Origin: Hyphomicrobium sp.
Lineage (GTDB): Bacteria; Pseudomonadota; Alphaproteobacteria; Rhizobiales; Hyphomicrobiaceae
Length of the DNA: 64,000 bases
NCBI RefSeq assembly: GCF_019744875.1
Contig: NZ_JAIETU010000002.1
Coordinates: 1,348,887 to 1,412,886 of the forward strand
Reading direction: 5' to 3'
Part shown: positions 17,163 to 26,810 of the stretch, piece by piece
Layout: each line of letters begins with the position of its first letter
Numbering within the stretch: position 1 is the stretch's first letter
Notes under the pieces: generated by a model
Told to the model about the DNA's origin: nothing
Database searches by the model: none
What the model saw: the letters and a program-made list of their open reading frames with translations, nothing else
Made by a program: the position numbers and the translations under genes

Positions 17163-18533
17163 ATGCTGAGCCTCAAAAGCCGATTGATAGCCGCTGCCAC
17201 TGCGTGGATTGCGATTGGCATGATCGCGGCCGGTTTTGTACTATCGGCCGTCTTCAAAACCCATGTTACGGAACAGTTTTACGATGAACTCTACGTTCAT
17301 CTCGACGAGCTACAACGGCTCGCGGAATTCGACAGCAAGGGATCTCACCTTCAGCGCAATCTCAGCGATCCGCGCTACGATGTGCCGCTATCAGGGTTCT
17401 ACTGGGAGATCCAGAAGTCGGGCAACGTGCTAGCGCGATCATCATCGCTGCAAGGCGCCGCTCTCGAAACGCCTCCCGACGCACCTAAAGATGTCGATGT
17501 CCATACGCACGCCATTTCGGGGCCAACGGGCAAACTGCTGGTGGCGGAGCGTGCTGTTTGGAAGGACCCCAATGAGCCACCTGTTCGGTTCATCATTGGC
17601 ACTGATCAACGCCACCTCGATGCCGTCTTGGCCAGGTTCGACACGACACTCACCTATTCGCTGACAGTGTTCGGCCTGTCCATGGTCGTAGCTGCGACGC
17701 TCCTGATACTGTATGCGCTTGCACCTCTAGGTCAGTTGCGCCGGGCGCTTGCCGTGATCAGAGCCGGGCAATCAAAGCAGCTTCGAGGCGACTTTCCCAC
17801 TGAGGTGAGACCTCTGGTCGATGACCTCAACTCGTTGCTCACCTCGACATCCGAGTTGATCCAACGGGCGCGAACGCAAGCAGGCAACCTCGCTCATGGC
17901 CTAAAGACGCCGCTGGCCATCCTGACCGACGAGGCCTACCGGATCGAAGAGAAAGGTCTGCCCGAATCCTCCGGCACCATTCTCGACCAATGCAGAAAAA
18001 TGCAAACGCAGATCGACTTTCAGATTGCGCGTGCTCGCGCCGTCGCCATGCGGTCGTCGCCTGGTACGGTGGCTTCCGTGAAGCTTGCAGCAAGCGAAGT
18101 CGCCAGCGCACTCAGGCGACTGCACATGGATAAGATGCTTCGGATTGAGAACACGATAGCCGATGAAAGCTTGACCATCGCGTGCGACGCGCAAGACGCC
18201 AACGAAATGCTTGCCAATCTTGTCGACAATGCATGCAAACATGCTGCCTCGTTGGTGAGGCTCTCGGTCAACACTGAGAAAGACGGGTTCGTCCGACTGC
18301 TTGTAGAGGACGACGGAACTGGCTTGCCACCCGAAGCTCACGAAATTGTTTTCAACATCGGCGAGCGTTGGGATTCGCGTCTGGCCGGATCAGGTCTTGG
18401 ACTGGCCATCGTTCGCGACCTGGCTCGTCTGTATGGCGGTGATGTTTCCCTCGCAACGTCGAAGCTGGGCGGGCTCGCGGCGCGGCTTGACCTACCTATG
18501 CCTAGCGCAATGGACCACAAAATAAACCGCTAG
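17163..18533 (+). CDS. sensor histidine kinase (PhoQ/CusS-like)
   Basis: A 456-residue kinase. It has an N-terminal membrane helix (residues 7-30), a periplasmic sensor domain (about 31-165) and a second helix (about 168-190, LTVFGLSMVVAATLLILYAL). HAMP/HisKA follow, with the phospho-His in NLAHGLKTPLAI, then an HATPase domain (LVDNACKHA, VEDDGTGLP, SGLGLAIVRD). It starts 11 bases after the response-regulator stop, so the pair is co-transcribed. Given the divergent RND pump, metal ions or periplasmic stress are the likely signal (inference). Confidence 0.87.
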   Translation: MLSLKSRLIAAATAWIAIGMIAAGFVLSAVFKTHVTEQFYDELYVHLDELQRLAEFDSKGSHLQRNLSDPRYDVPLSGFYWEIQKSGNVLARSSSLQGAALETPPDAPKDVDVHTHAISGPTGKLLVAERAVWKDPNEPPVRFIIGTDQRHLDAVLARFDTTLTYSLTVFGLSMVVAATLLILYALAPLGQLRRALAVIRAGQSKQLRGDFPTEVRPLVDDLNSLLTSTSELIQRARTQAGNLAHGLKTPLAILTDEAYRIEEKGLPESSGTILDQCRKMQTQIDFQIARARAVAMRSSPGTVASVKLAASEVASALRRLHMDKMLRIENTIADESLTIACDAQDANEMLANLVDNACKHAASLVRLSVNTEKDGFVRLLVEDDGTGLPPEAHEIVFNIGERWDSRLAGSGLGLAIVRDLARLYGGDVSLATSKLGGLAARLDLPMPSAMDHKINR

Positions 18534-18567
18534 AAAAAGGGGCGCTCAATCGGTGACGTTACGACAC

Positions 18568-20865
18568 CTAACCGGTAGCTGCGTGCTCGTAAATGTCTTC
18601 TTCCTGCGCGTTGTGCAGGCGAACAAGAGACTCGATCGACTCGATGACCCGCTGCGCATCCCGAATGAGATACCGGTCAATGTCGCGAACGTCCAAGCCG
18701 CCAGATAGTCGCGCCAGGAGACGCCCAAGATGCAGGATCTCTCGATGAGCACGGCTCATGGCGGCTAGGCCGTGCCCGTCATGAAGAATCGTGCTGAGGT
18801 TCGGATAGACTATGCGTTCATCGGTACGTTCGTGCTCGGCGATTTTTTGCACGACGATAGTGTTTGCTTCTGAAATCAGCCTGACGGCGACGTTTGGATC
18901 GGAATCGTCAAGAGCATCTGCGATTTCGCGGAGCCGATCTAGAGCCGATCCTAGCTCTTGATGATCTTGATGAAGGGCTCGAGCCGCCGATGTGGCCAAG
19001 GCAGGGCGCCCGTTCCTTCGGCCCGGCGTCAGAGCCCGCAACGCGTTGAGAATAACGGCGACATCGATTGCTTCCTGCGTGAGAGCTCCTGCCACCGGCG
19101 TCAGAAAACCAAAGGCGGCCGCAACCATGGCGACGCCAGATAGAGACATACCGACGCCAATGCTTTGGAGGGCGATGCGGCGCGCGCGGCGCGCGATGGA
19201 AACGGCATCCGAGACCCTGTCGAGACGGTCAACGAGAATGACGACGTCCGCTGCTTCCGACGAAGCGCTGGCTCCGCGGGCTCCCATTGCGATACCGACG
19301 TCCGCCGCGGCTAGGGCGGGCGCATCGTTAATTCCGTCTCCGACCATGAGCGTTGGATGCAGTCTCTGCTCGACAGCGACTGCTTCGACCTTGTCGGATG
19401 GTGTCCTGTCGGCGAGAACAACATCAAGGTCGAGCGCTGCAGCGATTGTCTCCGCCGCGTCCGCGCGGTCACCGGTAAGCATAACGATCCGCGATATTCC
19501 AGCCGAGCGGAGGGCCTGTACGGCCCTCGGTGTCTCCCGCCTCAACTCGTCGGCAAGGAGAACCGCGCCGATTGTCCGTCCATCAACCGACACAAAAACA
19601 CACAAGGCCGAGCGCCAGGACGCGCGTCTGAGCGCGCGCACTGCCCAGGCGGCTGGCTTTGCTTGCCCGCAAACGAGCTCTTGAGATCCGGCCTTGACGA
19701 GCTTGCCTGCAATTTGACCCTCTAGGCCAGAGCCCATTGTTTCGTGGACTTGTTCCGGAGACACGAGCGTGAGTCCTTTGGCCAGCGCTGCCGAAACGAT
19801 GGCACTGGCCAGCACATGATGAGATGCCTGCTCGAGCGACGCAGCGAGTCTCAAAACCTCATCGGAACTCTCGTCAGGAGCAACCTCTACCCCTACGAGC
19901 CGTGCGCCGCCAACGGTGAGCGTCCCTGTTTTGTCGAAAATGACAGTATTCGTCCGCGCCAGTGCCTCGAGCGGCCCACCGCCTTTGATTAGTATACCAA
20001 GTCGTGCAGCTTGGGAGACGCCCGCGATGAAGGCAACAGGGGCAGCAAGAATAAGCGGACACGGAGTAGCAGCGACGAGCACAGCAAGCCCTCGTATGGG
20101 GTCTCCCGATAAGATCCATGCAGCAGCTGCGATGACGAGCGTCACGGGCAACAAGAGCAACGCGTAACGATCCGCAAGGCGGATAAAAGGCGCTTTCGCA
20201 GTCTGGGCCGAGGTTACCAAACGCACGATACCGGCATAGGTGCTTTCACCTGCAGTTGAGGTCGCTCGCAGCGAAAACGTTTCGCCCGCGTTGACGATCC
20301 CACTATGAACCTGATCACTTTTATTGCGGGTCACAGGTATGGGCTCGCCTGTTAGTGCAGCCTCATCGAGTGTTGCGCTGGTATCCAGGATAAGGCCGTC
20401 TACAGGAACGACTTCGCCAGCACGAACCAGGATAGTGTCACCGATCACTACCTGATCGATCGGTATGTCTTCCACCGACGTTCCGGTCCGCCTGTGAGCC
20501 AGACGGGGCGCGCGATCCACAAGAGATTTCAGATCCCGCTCCGCGCGAGAAACCGCGAAGTCTTCGAGCACGTTGCCGCCGGCGTACATGACGGCAACGA
20601 CTGCACCTGCGAGTGCTTCACCAAGCAGGAGCGCTGCAGACATGGAAACAAAAGCGACCGCATCGACGCCCATTCGGCCTGACATCAAATCCCGGAATAT
20701 CGACACAGCGAGCCCAAGGACCACTGGGACGGTGCCCGCTCCCCACACCCAACTCGCGATGGCTTTCTGTCCTGTGATCCAGGCTATAAGTCCGACGACG
20801 AGACCTGCCAAAGCTATGGCGATGAGAGCCCGGCGGAGGATGCGGTCGTCAATTAGCTCCGCCAT
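18568..20865 (-). CDS. P1B-5 metal ATPase with C-terminal hemerythrin domain (Nia-like)
   Basis: A 765-residue P-type ATPase. It has no N-terminal metal-binding domain; the membrane core carries the TPCP signature (residues 267-270) typical of subgroup P1B-5, and the phosphorylation motif DKTGT has Asp311. TGE and GDGIND motifs are present. The last ~145 residues form a hemerythrin-like HHE domain (LHQDHQELG, EHERTDERIVYP, SRAHREILH, LHNAQEEDIYEH). In Sinorhizobium meliloti Nia, this architecture exports Ni and Fe. ATG 20865 was chosen because it opens at the first conserved helix. The neighbouring CCC1-like gene supports iron/metal handling. Confidence 0.88.
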   Translation of the reverse strand: MAELIDDRILRRALIAIALAGLVVGLIAWITGQKAIASWVWGAGTVPVVLGLAVSIFRDLMSGRMGVDAVAFVSMSAALLLGEALAGAVVAVMYAGGNVLEDFAVSRAERDLKSLVDRAPRLAHRRTGTSVEDIPIDQVVIGDTILVRAGEVVPVDGLILDTSATLDEAALTGEPIPVTRNKSDQVHSGIVNAGETFSLRATSTAGESTYAGIVRLVTSAQTAKAPFIRLADRYALLLLPVTLVIAAAAWILSGDPIRGLAVLVAATPCPLILAAPVAFIAGVSQAARLGILIKGGGPLEALARTNTVIFDKTGTLTVGGARLVGVEVAPDESSDEVLRLAASLEQASHHVLASAIVSAALAKGLTLVSPEQVHETMGSGLEGQIAGKLVKAGSQELVCGQAKPAAWAVRALRRASWRSALCVFVSVDGRTIGAVLLADELRRETPRAVQALRSAGISRIVMLTGDRADAAETIAAALDLDVVLADRTPSDKVEAVAVEQRLHPTLMVGDGINDAPALAAADVGIAMGARGASASSEAADVVILVDRLDRVSDAVSIARRARRIALQSIGVGMSLSGVAMVAAAFGFLTPVAGALTQEAIDVAVILNALRALTPGRRNGRPALATSAARALHQDHQELGSALDRLREIADALDDSDPNVAVRLISEANTIVVQKIAEHERTDERIVYPNLSTILHDGHGLAAMSRAHREILHLGRLLARLSGGLDVRDIDRYLIRDAQRVIESIESLVRLHNAQEEDIYEHAATG

Positions 20866-20923
20866 GTAAATCGCCGCTTTCAGAAGAGCGCTTGAATATG
20901 TCACGGCATAAAAAAGGGCGTTA

Positions 20924-21625
20924 CTAGACGACTGTCCCGAAGAGGGCTCCAATGCCTGCCGTAAGTGCCATCGCGAGAGCACCCCAGAACGTAACACGAG
21001 CGGTCGCTCTGAGAATATCCGCCCCGCCAGCCTGCGCCCCGATAGCGCCAAGGAGAGCCAGAAAAGCTAAGGAAGCGGCAGTGACGACTGGTATAAGGTA
21101 GCTCACAGGTGAAATGAGCACCATGAGCAGTGGCATCGCGGCGCCGATAGCAAACGTCGCCGCCGATGTTAAAGCTGCTTGCACCGGCCGCGCGGTCGTA
21201 ATTTCCGATATGCCGAGTTCGTCCCTGGCATGTGCACCCAACGCATCTTTGGCCATAAGCTGATCGGCAACCCTCACGGCCAGATCGTGGTCAACGCCAC
21301 GCTTTACGTAGATCTGGGCAAGCTCCTCGCGCTCAAAATCCAGATCCTCGGTGAGTTCCTTGCTCTCTCGCGCGAGATCGGCTCGCTCGGTATCGGACTG
21401 CGAGCTCACAGATACATATTCGCCAGCTGCCATCGACATTGCCCCGGCCACAAGACCCGCTACGCCGGCGATCAAGATGTCGCTGGACTTGGCAGATGCC
21501 GCAGCGACACCGACAATCAAGCTCGCTGTAGAAACAATGCCGTCGTTTGCGCCGAGCACTGCGGCCCGCAGCCAACCAATTCGGTCGACCAGGTGATTCT
21601 CGGTATGCGACTTGAGGCGGCTCAT
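20924..21625 (-). CDS. VIT1/CCC1-family iron/manganese transporter
   Basis: A 233-residue membrane protein. The start HLVDRIGWLRAAVLGANDGI is the hallmark of VIT1/CCC1 transporters, followed by GAMSMAAGEYVSVSSQSDTE at about residues 60-80 and a cytoplasmic metal-binding helical segment with EREELAQIYVKRG. About five transmembrane helices. Homologues move Fe2+/Mn2+ out of the cytosol. The gene lies directly upstream of the P1B-5 ATPase on the same strand (58-base gap), probably one operon for Fe/Ni detoxification. Confidence 0.87.
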   Translation of the reverse strand: MSRLKSHTENHLVDRIGWLRAAVLGANDGIVSTASLIVGVAAASAKSSDILIAGVAGLVAGAMSMAAGEYVSVSSQSDTERADLARESKELTEDLDFEREELAQIYVKRGVDHDLAVRVADQLMAKDALGAHARDELGISEITTARPVQAALTSAATFAIGAAMPLLMVLISPVSYLIPVVTAASLAFLALLGAIGAQAGGADILRATARVTFWGALAMALTAGIGALFGTVV

Positions 21626-21639
21626 TACTTGATCAATCC

Positions 21640-22218
21640 CTACTCAGCTCGTTTCCGACCGGTGAACATGGCCTTGACGAGGTTTTCGCTATGCTCGATG
21701 CCAGCCAGAATCACACCGCCGACATGCAGCCCAACTAGTAGGAGCGCAATCGTGCTGGCCATCTCGTGGAGATCATCCACCCATTCAACGCCCCAGAATG
21801 CATCGGTGGTCATCATCACCCCACTGGCGCAGATCACAAGGATCATCGCTAACAGGGCTACCACCATAGCGCCACCGGCCGGATTGTGCCCAAGATAACG
21901 CGGCGCCCGCTGGCGGACCATATCCGCCATATAGCCCATCGTCGTCGCCGGTCCCCGCACGAAGTCAGAAAATCGCGCATGTCTAGAGCCGATAAAGCCC
22001 CAGACAACGCGCACAAGAATCAATGCGAAAACTGCGTAGCCAGCCACGAGATGCGGCGCGTCCCAGATCCCGCCTGAGTACCATGCCGCAGCAAATAGAA
22101 TAGCCAAGGACCAGTGGAAAATGCGTACAAGGGGATCCCACACTTTAACTAAGGCCGACCGCCCGGCGCGGTCGGCCCCACTCGTGCGAGTTTTCACGTC
22201 TGACGATTTTGCGCTCAT
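21640..22218 (-). CDS. cytochrome b561-type membrane protein
   Basis: A 192-residue four-helix di-haem cytochrome b (b561/Ni-Fe hydrogenase b-subunit family). VWDPLVRIFHWSLAILF places a haem-ligand His35 in helix 1; HLVAGYAVFALILVRVVWGF gives the second; DDLHEMASTIALLLVGLHVG gives the last ligands. Its ATG overlaps the PepSY-type gene stop by 4 bases, a common PepSY/cytochrome b561 pairing in periplasmic electron transfer. It probably takes electrons from quinol to a periplasmic partner. Confidence 0.87.
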   Translation of the reverse strand: MSAKSSDVKTRTSGADRAGRSALVKVWDPLVRIFHWSLAILFAAAWYSGGIWDAPHLVAGYAVFALILVRVVWGFIGSRHARFSDFVRGPATTMGYMADMVRQRAPRYLGHNPAGGAMVVALLAMILVICASGVMMTTDAFWGVEWVDDLHEMASTIALLLVGLHVGGVILAGIEHSENLVKAMFTGRKRAE

Positions 22219-22493
22219 GCGGTGTGGACGATCTTCGCGGTCGTTGGATCGAGGAACAGCTCCATCCTTTTTCCGCTCTTGTCGGTCACGTACGCCTCAT
22301 AACAGTTGCCTGCGCGCGTCGTCTTGAAGCTTGAAACCGCGTAGCCTTCCTCGATGAGTTTGGCCTGCGCGGCAGCCTCGGTCATCCATTCAGCTTTGGG
22401 GGCCGTCGTGCATGTTCCCGAATAGCTTGAAGCGAATGCCGGGCTCGTGGCGAGCGCGCCAAGCACAACGATTGCTGGAATGATTTTCGTCAT
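22215..22493 (-). CDS. exported PepSY-like protein
   Basis: A 92-residue periplasmic protein. The signal peptide (MTKIIPAIVVLGALATSPAFA-SS) is followed by a PepSY-like fold: WMTEAAAQAKLIEEGYAVSS, GNCYEAYVTDKSGKRMELFL, DPTTAKIVHT. Start ATG 22493 has AGAGGA about 8 bases upstream. A disulfide between two Cys (CTTAPK, GNCYE) is possible. It forms an operon with cytochrome b561. Confidence 0.82.
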   Translation of the reverse strand: MTKIIPAIVVLGALATSPAFASSYSGTCTTAPKAEWMTEAAAQAKLIEEGYAVSSFKTTRAGNCYEAYVTDKSGKRMELFLDPTTAKIVHTA

Positions 22494-22779
22494 TGTCGAG
22501 TTCCTCTTTGATTGCACCGATATGCGGTGGATGGAAAGAACCCTAGACGGTCGACCTGAAGCGCATCTGAAAGGCTTGCAGGCCAAGGGCGAAGCTTGAT
22601 TTCACTGATGTTTAGTCTGCAATCGCCCACCTTTCGCCGCCAAATTTGCCGCCACGCGGATCACCTTCCGCAACAATCCACACGATGTCCTCAGAACGGC
22701 GGTGTCCTGCGTGCCACATTGGCCGGGCAATGGTCGGAATGCTAAGCTTGCCGCCAGGGAGTTATCCGGGGGCAAGTAA

Positions 22780-23649
22780 ATGGTGAAACCTGCGTTCTTA
22801 AAGGACAGATTCGAGTTCGCCCTAATAGGACTGATGGCCGGAGCGGCCTTGATCGCCCAGACCAGCCGCGCGACAGCTGGCAGCGGCGCCAACTTCGTCA
22901 CCTACAATCATCACACTGCCGAGCAGGGCGAAAAGGAGATCAAGCTCTACTCCGACTTCTCGCATGCGGGCGTCGAAGAAGGCTATGCCGCTCAGCTGTT
23001 GGAGCTAGAGTATGGCGTCGCGGACCGTTGGACGACCTCGCTCTACTTCGAGGGGGTCGCGATCGACGGCGAATCCTATGACTTCGGCGGCTGGCGCTTC
23101 GAGAATAGGGTACGCCTGTTCGAGCAAGAGGTTCCGTTCAATCCCGTCCTCTATGTCGAGTACGAACATCTTGAGCCCGCGCATCGATACAAGCGCGCCG
23201 TTACGGGCAGGACTCACGGTGACGAAGACGAGGAGGAGGAAGGCACCGAGCATGAGCTCGAAACCAAGCTGATCCTGGGGCAGGATATCTCCAATCGCAT
23301 CAACGTGGCATTCAACTGGATCAACGAGGCGAACCTCGAAACTGGAAACTGGGAATTCGGCTACGCCACCGGCTTGAACTATGTGCTTTATGAATCTGAG
23401 AATGACCAGGGCGAGCGCTGCCCGTTCGGCTGCAAGGAATTTAAGCTTGGTCTCGAGTTATACGGCGGCCTCGGCAATAGCGACGAAGGCCTGACCTTCG
23501 GCTGGTCGAAGACAGAGCAGTACGCGGGACTGAACATCCTGGCGGAATTCGGAGGCGGCCTAGAAGTGGGCACGGGCATTGCCCTCGGTCTCACTGGCGA
23601 CAGCGAGGACACGATCATCCGCACAATGGTGGGTTACGAGTTCGATTAG
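22780..23649 (+). CDS. outer-membrane beta-barrel transporter-like protein
   Basis: A 289-residue exported protein: hydrophobic leader (residues 12-33, cleavage near ATA-G), then alternating amphipathic strands (EKEIKLYSDFSHAGVEEGY, DRWTTSLYFEG, and so on) ending in an aromatic-tailed strand MVGYEFD, typical of outer-membrane barrels. An acidic/His insertion (about residues 147-158, GDEDEEEEGTEHE) may bind metal ions in a loop (inference). Divergent from the PepSY/cytochrome operon. Confidence 0.75.
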   Translation: MVKPAFLKDRFEFALIGLMAGAALIAQTSRATAGSGANFVTYNHHTAEQGEKEIKLYSDFSHAGVEEGYAAQLLELEYGVADRWTTSLYFEGVAIDGESYDFGGWRFENRVRLFEQEVPFNPVLYVEYEHLEPAHRYKRAVTGRTHGDEDEEEEGTEHELETKLILGQDISNRINVAFNWINEANLETGNWEFGYATGLNYVLYESENDQGERCPFGCKEFKLGLELYGGLGNSDEGLTFGWSKTEQYAGLNILAEFGGGLEVGTGIALGLTGDSEDTIIRTMVGYEFD

Positions 23650-24192
23650 GCAAACGCCGCGAGCGCTAAGCCGCGTAAGAAATGCACCATGATGGTTCGG
23701 CCGCCACTGAGGGCAAGGATCGAGTCCTTGCGCTATTCGATCGACCGCAAACTGCGCGGCTGTGGCGTCGTTGCTGTCCGCGTCGCTTCGAGCTGACCGA
23801 TTAAACTCGACTAGCAATCGACGAGCACCTGAAATGACCCGGCGCTAGGCAACGCAGTTCCTGCTCTTGCTACCAGCGATGTAGCGGAGGAGATCCGTCG
23901 CGTATATGTGAATGGAAGCCGTCTCGGAGGCGTTGCGGCGCACCTAGTGATCGCGCCCATCTCCACACTATCGCAACATGGGTGTTGAGCGCCCGCACAG
24001 AATCCGTTCGGGGTCAGGGACGGACCACTAATCTGTGGCGACCGCTAATCCGCTGGAAGCTGACATCGGCCTAAACATCGACAGTGCCCAGGACGACTAT
24101 CGGCCCGACTTCCGCATATGGGACTAGGCGGACATTCATCCAATGCCCATCGATTTCCGCCTTGCAACCCCTTTCACCTGCCTTCGAACTAT
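23650..24192. other. intergenic region at the edge of the plasmid-like stretch
   Basis: About 540 bases without a convincing gene. A minus-strand frame (24071-24274) encodes a peptide ending HWMNVRLVPYAEVGPIVVLG, which looks like a decayed domain. To the left lie metal-homeostasis genes, to the right plasmid-like genes, so a junction could lie here. No tRNA fragment, inverted repeat or recombinase gene was found. Confidence 0.45.
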
Positions 24193-24918
24193 TCAGCAGG
24201 TCCAGCCGTGCTCCCGATCCCGCTTCTGCAGCTTGGCCTGCAAGCCATCGACCGCCTCGTAAAAAGCAAAGCACGTCTCGTTCTCGTGCGACACGGCATG
24301 CCCAGCTGGGATGGCCCTTGCCTGTTGGACCAATGCATCAAGTGCGGGCAGGTCTTCCACCTCCACCAGCACGTCCCCGCGGGTTACCAGTTGAGCTATC
24401 TTTGATAGTCCGCCAAACGGCCCCACAGAAAAACGCTCGCCTGCGCGATGGTTCTGGGTCGAGGCGGCAAAGCCCACCGCCGCGCCAAGCATCGTTCCGG
24501 CCAGCGTATTGAACCCGAACCGTTCATCGCGCCTCGTCCAGGCTCCAGCGCCCTCTTCAAAGGCATCCGCCATCTTCTCGAGGCTGTAAACCACCACCTC
24601 GTCGTCCGCCCGCCGCGCCAGCATGATACTCTCGCGCCAAGCGGCGCGCTCAACAACCGACAACCGCTGCTCGACCCGGGCCTGCTGCTTACGCAGTGCG
24701 CGGCGTAAGCCATCATCGCGTACGCCCTGCTGTTCGGCCATCACCATCATCAGAACCTGAAACAGGCCGTTGGCCATTGTCACGTGATGGGCGGGCTCGG
24801 CCCAGCTCAATCCAGTTGTGGCATAGCGCTCAGGGTTCGTCCGGTACAGGTCCGCACGATCGGTATCGTTCAATGCAATCACTTCCATTATGCGACATTT
24901 GTATACTTCATTAGTCAC
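24193..24918 (-). CDS. hypothetical protein
   Basis: A 241-residue protein from GTG 24918 (an ATG 10 codons later is an alternative). It is mostly alpha-helical and charged: helix-rich centre (RRALRKQQARVEQRLSVVE), a Gly-rich hydrophobic segment LAGTMLGAAVGFAAST near residues 140-155 that may insert in membranes, and an acidic C-terminal domain. No family recognised. It is transcribed away from the antirestriction gene, at the left edge of the plasmid-type region. Confidence 0.6.
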   Translation of the reverse strand: MTNEVYKCRIMEVIALNDTDRADLYRTNPERYATTGLSWAEPAHHVTMANGLFQVLMMVMAEQQGVRDDGLRRALRKQQARVEQRLSVVERAAWRESIMLARRADDEVVVYSLEKMADAFEEGAGAWTRRDERFGFNTLAGTMLGAAVGFAASTQNHRAGERFSVGPFGGLSKIAQLVTRGDVLVEVEDLPALDALVQQARAIPAGHAVSHENETCFAFYEAVDGLQAKLQKRDREHGWTC

Positions 24919-25111
24919 CTTTTATCAACACCACCTTCTTATCCGCCCGCGCGGCTCGAAAGCGTGCGCCTAAGCCGGTCGCGCCACCCCGCAAGGCAAA
25001 GCCTCTCGCCTACGGCTCGTCCCTAAAGGGATGCGGGGACCCCGGCGCGCCCCGGCTTCCAGGGGCGCACGAGCCGCGCGTTGGGTGCGGCTTGAAGGAA
25101 GGAAGCATGAA

Positions 25112-26008
25112 ATGACCAGAAAGCCGCCCATAGACATCTACCAACAGGTGACGGATTCGATTGTCGCCGCCATCGAAGCCCAGCCGGGTGAATACCGCAT
25201 GCCCTGGCAGCGCAGCGGGTTGGGCGCCTCGTTACCCCGGAACGCCGTCACCAAGGCCCCGTACAACGGCATCAACATCCTGATGTGCTGGTGCGTGGCC
25301 GAGGCACGCCAGTACCCGACGTCGCTGTGGGCCACCTTCAAGCAATGGCAGCAGGTAGGAGCAAAAGTACGTGCCGGCGAGAAGGGAACCCTCATCGTCT
25401 TCTACAAGCAGTATGAGGTTGAGCCGTCCGGCGAGGATGATGACGGGCAACGGCTCGCGGCCCGCCACTCCTACGTGTTCAACGCCAGCCAGGTCGACGG
25501 CTTCGACATACCCACTCTGCAGCCAATGGAACCGCTGCAACGCAGTGAAGCCATGCAGCGCCTGATCGGGGCCACCGGCGCTGACGTCCGCATCGGTGGT
25601 GAGAGCGCCTATTACGTCCCTTCCCTCGATTACATCCAGCTTCCGGATGACCGCTGCTTCCGCCAAACCGATGCGGCCGAGCGCACCTATCATTTCGAAT
25701 CCACGGCCGGGCATGAATTGACCCACTGGGCGGGAGGGAAGACACGCCTCGCGCGCGACCTCTCCGGCCGCTTCGGAAGCGACAGCTACGCATTTGAAGA
25801 ATTGTGCGCCGAATTGGGAGCGGCCTACCTGTGTGCGGAATTGGGCATATCCTCGGAACCGCGCTCCGACCACGCCCAATACCTCGCCCACTGGTTGCGC
25901 GTGATGAAGGCTGACAAGAAAGCCATCTTCACGGCTGCCTCAAAGGCATCTGAAGCCACCCGCTACCTCATGGGCTTTATGGGCAAGGAGGTGGCCGATG
26001 CCGCGTAG
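25112..26008 (+). CDS. ardC: ArdC-like antirestriction protein
   Basis: A 298-residue protein. The N-terminal ArdC domain binds single-stranded DNA (IYQQVTDSIVAAIE, PWQR, NAVTKAPYNGINILMCW). A C-terminal zincin-like peptidase domain carries HELTHW (residues 201-206) and EELCAELGAAYLCAELG. Such proteins protect incoming conjugative DNA from restriction. Start ATG 25112 has GGAAGGAAG close upstream; a longer frame to 25031 lacks a site. It is typical of conjugative plasmid leading regions. The next gene overlaps its end by 11 bases. Confidence 0.88.
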   Translation: MTRKPPIDIYQQVTDSIVAAIEAQPGEYRMPWQRSGLGASLPRNAVTKAPYNGINILMCWCVAEARQYPTSLWATFKQWQQVGAKVRAGEKGTLIVFYKQYEVEPSGEDDDGQRLAARHSYVFNASQVDGFDIPTLQPMEPLQRSEAMQRLIGATGADVRIGGESAYYVPSLDYIQLPDDRCFRQTDAAERTYHFESTAGHELTHWAGGKTRLARDLSGRFGSDSYAFEELCAELGAAYLCAELGISSEPRSDHAQYLAHWLRVMKADKKAIFTAASKASEATRYLMGFMGKEVADAA

Positions 26009-26300
26009 CTCCAAGGCCATCTATGAGACCCTCATCTGGCGCGGCATCACCTGCCGCGTCTGCACCACGCGCGACCATCGCATCGATGGCTGGACCGTCA
26101 TCACGTTGAGGGCGCCGGAGGATGTGCCGTTTCCGCTTGGTGTCCGGGGATACTGCCGCCATGGCCTCGAGCAGGCAAAGCTTGATGCGGAAGGGGGAAC
26201 GGTGGCGTATTTCCGGGCTTGGGCCGACCGCGATTCCAACAACCCTGCTTACCTCAATGCCGTTGCCGGCCACCGGCAGGGTGATCTTTTCCGGCGTTAG
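25998..26300 (+). CDS. hypothetical protein downstream of ardC
   Basis: A 100-residue protein overlapping the ardC 3' end and therefore probably translationally coupled. It contains a CxxC pair (CRVCTT) and the segment GWTVITLRAPEDVPFPLG. The composition is protein-like and unlike a shadow. No family recognised; a role accessory to antirestriction is only suggested by position. Confidence 0.6.
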   Translation: MPRSSKAIYETLIWRGITCRVCTTRDHRIDGWTVITLRAPEDVPFPLGVRGYCRHGLEQAKLDAEGGTVAYFRAWADRDSNNPAYLNAVAGHRQGDLFRR

Positions 26301-26381
26301 GGCGGATCGAAGATCCAAAAACTGACACTTGAACTCGTTCCCTGCCGCCCCATCATGGAACCACCAAGGAAAGCATCATGA

Positions 26382-26732
26382 ATGGATTACCCTGCGTCCA
26401 CCACCCCTACGCCCCTCGCCCAATCCCACGTCCAAAAATCGGTCGTTGAAGCACTCGAGTTCCTGCACAAATCCAGAACCATCCTGACCTACTCGTACGA
26501 AGAGCCTTCCCTCGATCGAACCAATGAGGAAAAAGAACTCCTCGGCGCCGCCAAAGAAGCCGAACAGACCGTCAGGACACTCATCCACAATCTCACTCAG
26601 AAAATCGATCGCGCATCCCTCTCACCGCAACTCGACCGCCTCCTATTCCGCAGAACCTCTGAGCAGTTGATGACAGAACTCATGGAAGAGCCTGTCCTGC
26701 CTGAAGGGCTTCCCTGGAGTCAAAGCCGCTAA
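26382..26732 (+). CDS. hypothetical helical protein
   Basis: A 116-residue protein with AAGGAAAG close before the start region. Mostly alpha-helical: HVQKSVVEALEFLHKSRTIL, NEEKELLGAAKEAEQTVRTL, LSPQLDRLLFRRTSEQLM. Followed at once by a strong rho-independent terminator, so it ends the ardC transcription unit. No known family. Confidence 0.6.
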   Translation: MDYPASTTPTPLAQSHVQKSVVEALEFLHKSRTILTYSYEEPSLDRTNEEKELLGAAKEAEQTVRTLIHNLTQKIDRASLSPQLDRLLFRRTSEQLMTELMEEPVLPEGLPWSQSR

Positions 26733-26742
26733 AACCTGCACC

Positions 26743-26765
26743 AAGGCCGCCCAGCGGCCTTTTTT
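26743..26765 (+). terminator. rho-independent terminator
   Basis: Perfect stem AAGGCCGC / GCGGCCTT with a 3-base loop followed by T6, 10 bases after the stop codon of the preceding gene. Confidence 0.85.
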
Positions 26766-26810
26766 ATTTGAGAGTTGTGCCCCGCCAACCGCTTCAGACG
26801 CCCGCATTAC

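Noticed and set aside
22602..22901. Minus-strand frame of 99 codons overlapping the start of the outer-membrane protein gene
   Set aside because: No domain or start signal, and antisense to a well-supported exported protein.
23650..25111. Left attachment site matching the 3' end of tRNA-Gly
   Set aside because: Searched by eye for the T-arm and acceptor sequence; no match found.
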